Shown here one piece after another: positions 63,129 to 64,000 of a stretch of DNA of 64,000 nucleotides (position 1 is the first letter of the stretch; the number at the start of each line of letters is the position of its first letter). The position numbers and the translations under genes are program-made. Origin of the DNA: an uncultured Atopobiaceae bacterium (GTDB taxonomy: Bacteria > Actinomycetota > Coriobacteriia > Coriobacteriales > Atopobiaceae); contig CALULO010000004.1 of NCBI GenBank assembly GCA_944321515.1, positions 1-64,000 of the forward strand, in the 5' to 3' direction. A model generated the notes under the pieces. The model was given only the letters and a program-made list of their open reading frames with translations. It ran no database searches and had not been told where the DNA came from.

Positions 63129-63828
63129 AGATAAGCCCCTCGAGCTTTGCGAACTTCTTCTCGCCTATCCCAGAGACCCTCATGAGGTCCTCGGGCGTGG
63201 TGAAGGGGCCGTTGCGGTCCCGGTCCTCAACGATGGCAGCGGCGGTGGCCTCCCCGACCCCCGGGAGCTCGTCAAGCTCCGCCGCGCTCGCGACGTTGAT
63301 GTTGACGAGCCCTCCCGCGCCCTGCGCGGCATCGTCCCCGAGCCCCGCCCCGGTCTCGACAGCCTTCTCGCCCTCAAAGGGAACGTGAACCTTCTCCCCG
63401 TCCAAGACCGTCGCGGCAAGGTTGAGCGAGGCGGTGTCCGCGCCCTCCGCGAGCCCACCGGCCGCGAGCACGGCGTCGTTCACCCTGGAGCCCTCGGGCA
63501 GCTCATAGACGCCCGGGGCGGTCACGGCGCCGTCGACGTGCACCACCACCGTAGCCGAGGCGGCCCCGGCACCCAGCGGCTCCCCCTCATCGACGTAGCC
63601 CCCGGCTCCGTCGCCATCCACGGCAACGGGAGCCGAGGCCTCAGCGGGGGCCTCCTCCGGCGCCGACCCGTCCGCGCGCTGGATGGAGACGCCTCCCCCG
63701 CCGCTGAGCAGGGCCACGACCGCGACGCCCGCCAAGACCACGACGAGGGCCGCGACCGCGGCGACCCTCCCCGCACCGCCGTAGCGCGCCACAAGCCTCC
63801 TGGTCCTTCTCGCCCGCTCCTGAGCCAC
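63121..63828 (-). CDS. comEA: DNA receptor ComEA
   Basis: A 235-aa protein has a basic cytoplasmic start, one TM helix (VAAVAALVVVLAGVAVVALL), and an acidic Ala/Gly linker. An SLBB domain follows (VVVHVDGAVTAPGVYELPEGSRVNDAVLAAGG). The C-terminal helix-hairpin-helix pair is VNINVASAAELDELPGVGEATAAAIVEDRDRNGPFTTPEDLMRVSGIGEKKFAKLE. It binds incoming DNA outside the membrane and hands it to ComEC. I chose the GTG at 63828, 7 nt after AAGGGGGG; the ATG at 63852 adds 8 residues with a poorer site. Confidence 0.93.
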   Translation of the reverse strand: MAQERARRTRRLVARYGGAGRVAAVAALVVVLAGVAVVALLSGGGGVSIQRADGSAPEEAPAEASAPVAVDGDGAGGYVDEGEPLGAGAASATVVVHVDGAVTAPGVYELPEGSRVNDAVLAAGGLAEGADTASLNLAATVLDGEKVHVPFEGEKAVETGAGLGDDAAQGAGGLVNINVASAAELDELPGVGEATAAAIVEDRDRNGPFTTPEDLMRVSGIGEKKFAKLEGLICV

Positions 63829-63936
63829 GCGACCACCCCCCTTCACCAGCATCCGCCCAGAGGGGGCCGAGGGCGGCGCGAAGGAGACAAAGTCAGTCGC
63901 GGACCTTGCGCCAACCTTCCGCGGGGCGGGTACGCA

Positions 63937-63971
63937 GAAAGGGACGCCCTGCTCAGCAGGACGTCCCTTTC
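63937..63971. terminator. Terminator-like hairpin at the right edge
   Basis: A 10-bp stem GAAAGGGACG (63937-63946) / CGTCCCTTTC (63962-63971) with an inner CCTGCT/AGCAGG stem. It lies upstream of comEA and directly beside the window edge, probably ending a minus-strand gene that lies beyond base 64000. In one minus frame the last ~28 bases read as a short open stretch ending in TGA at 63973-63975. Confidence 0.6.
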
Positions 63972-64000
63972 ATCAAGAGGTGAATTGGCCTCTGCCGCCC

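Noticed and set aside
63973-64000. A partial minus-strand coding region at the right edge ending in TGA.
   Set aside because: Only eight codons are visible and no family can be recognised. It is mentioned with the adjacent terminator rather than annotated as a gene.

Overview
The window is a GC-rich, gene-dense chromosomal segment. It is most consistent with a Coriobacteriia-type actinobacterium (Olsenella/Atopobium-like); this is an inference. The support is: frequent GTG starts, an actinobacterial FHA (GarA/OdhI-like) gene next to an FtsR-like MerR gene, actinobacterial-type LexA boxes (GAAC-N4-GTTC), and anaerobe-type 2-hydroxyacyl-CoA dehydratase activase genes. The housekeeping gene order otherwise resembles Firmicutes (spoVS/rny, comEA-comEC-holA-rpsT-lepA-hemW, dnaJ-mtaB-phoH-ybeY-dgkA-era-recO).

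Layout. 1-2.8 kb: tRNA-Pro(GGG), a short-chain dehydrogenase, and a minus-strand cluster (coiled-coil protein, DUF3737 protein, cyclophilin-like lipoprotein). 3.0-6.2 kb: a translationally coupled three-gene operon of acyl-CoA dehydratase activase proteins. 6.4-15.7 kb, all plus strand: serC-serA, a CDP-alcohol phosphatidyltransferase coupled to a GcvT/YgfZ-like protein, ridA, garA-like/ftsR-like/apt, an NlpC/P60 hydrolase and a ClC transporter.

At 15,836-15,863 an AT-rich 28-bp element looks like a chromosomal dif site. It lies where gene orientation switches: genes to its left are mostly on plus, and genes to its right are almost all on minus to the end of the window. The window therefore probably spans the replication terminus.

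Right of dif, all minus strand unless noted: trxB; nucleobase permeases; dut-nrdR; a LysM protein divergent from lexA (plus) across a cluster of LexA-like boxes; a membrane acyltransferase-like protein (plus); spoVS-miaB-miaA-hflX; a GHKL ATPase; rny; recA-recX with a perfect LexA box inside the recA promoter; cinA; pgsA; rimO; yajQ; a RodZ-like protein; ftsK; rnj. A 0.86-kb non-coding interval follows (40.8-41.6 kb) with a phased 41-bp repeat array in two opposed orientations and a 36-bp tandem repeat. Then come an EamA exporter (plus), pnp-rpsO, a class I amidotransferase, another repeat-bearing gap, recO/era/dgkA/ybeY/phoH, mtaB, two dnaJ paralogues (one membrane-anchored), a dCMP deaminase, hemW-dusB-lepA, divergent rpsT (plus), and holA-comEC-comEA.

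Functionally the window is mostly information processing: RNA decay (RNase Y, RNase J, PNPase), tRNA/ribosome modification (MiaA, MiaB, MtaB, RimO, DusB, YbeY, Era, LepA), SOS and recombination (LexA, RecA, RecX, RecO), chromosome segregation (FtsK plus the candidate dif), and DNA uptake (ComEA/ComEC). No CRISPR array, insertion sequence or prophage was seen.
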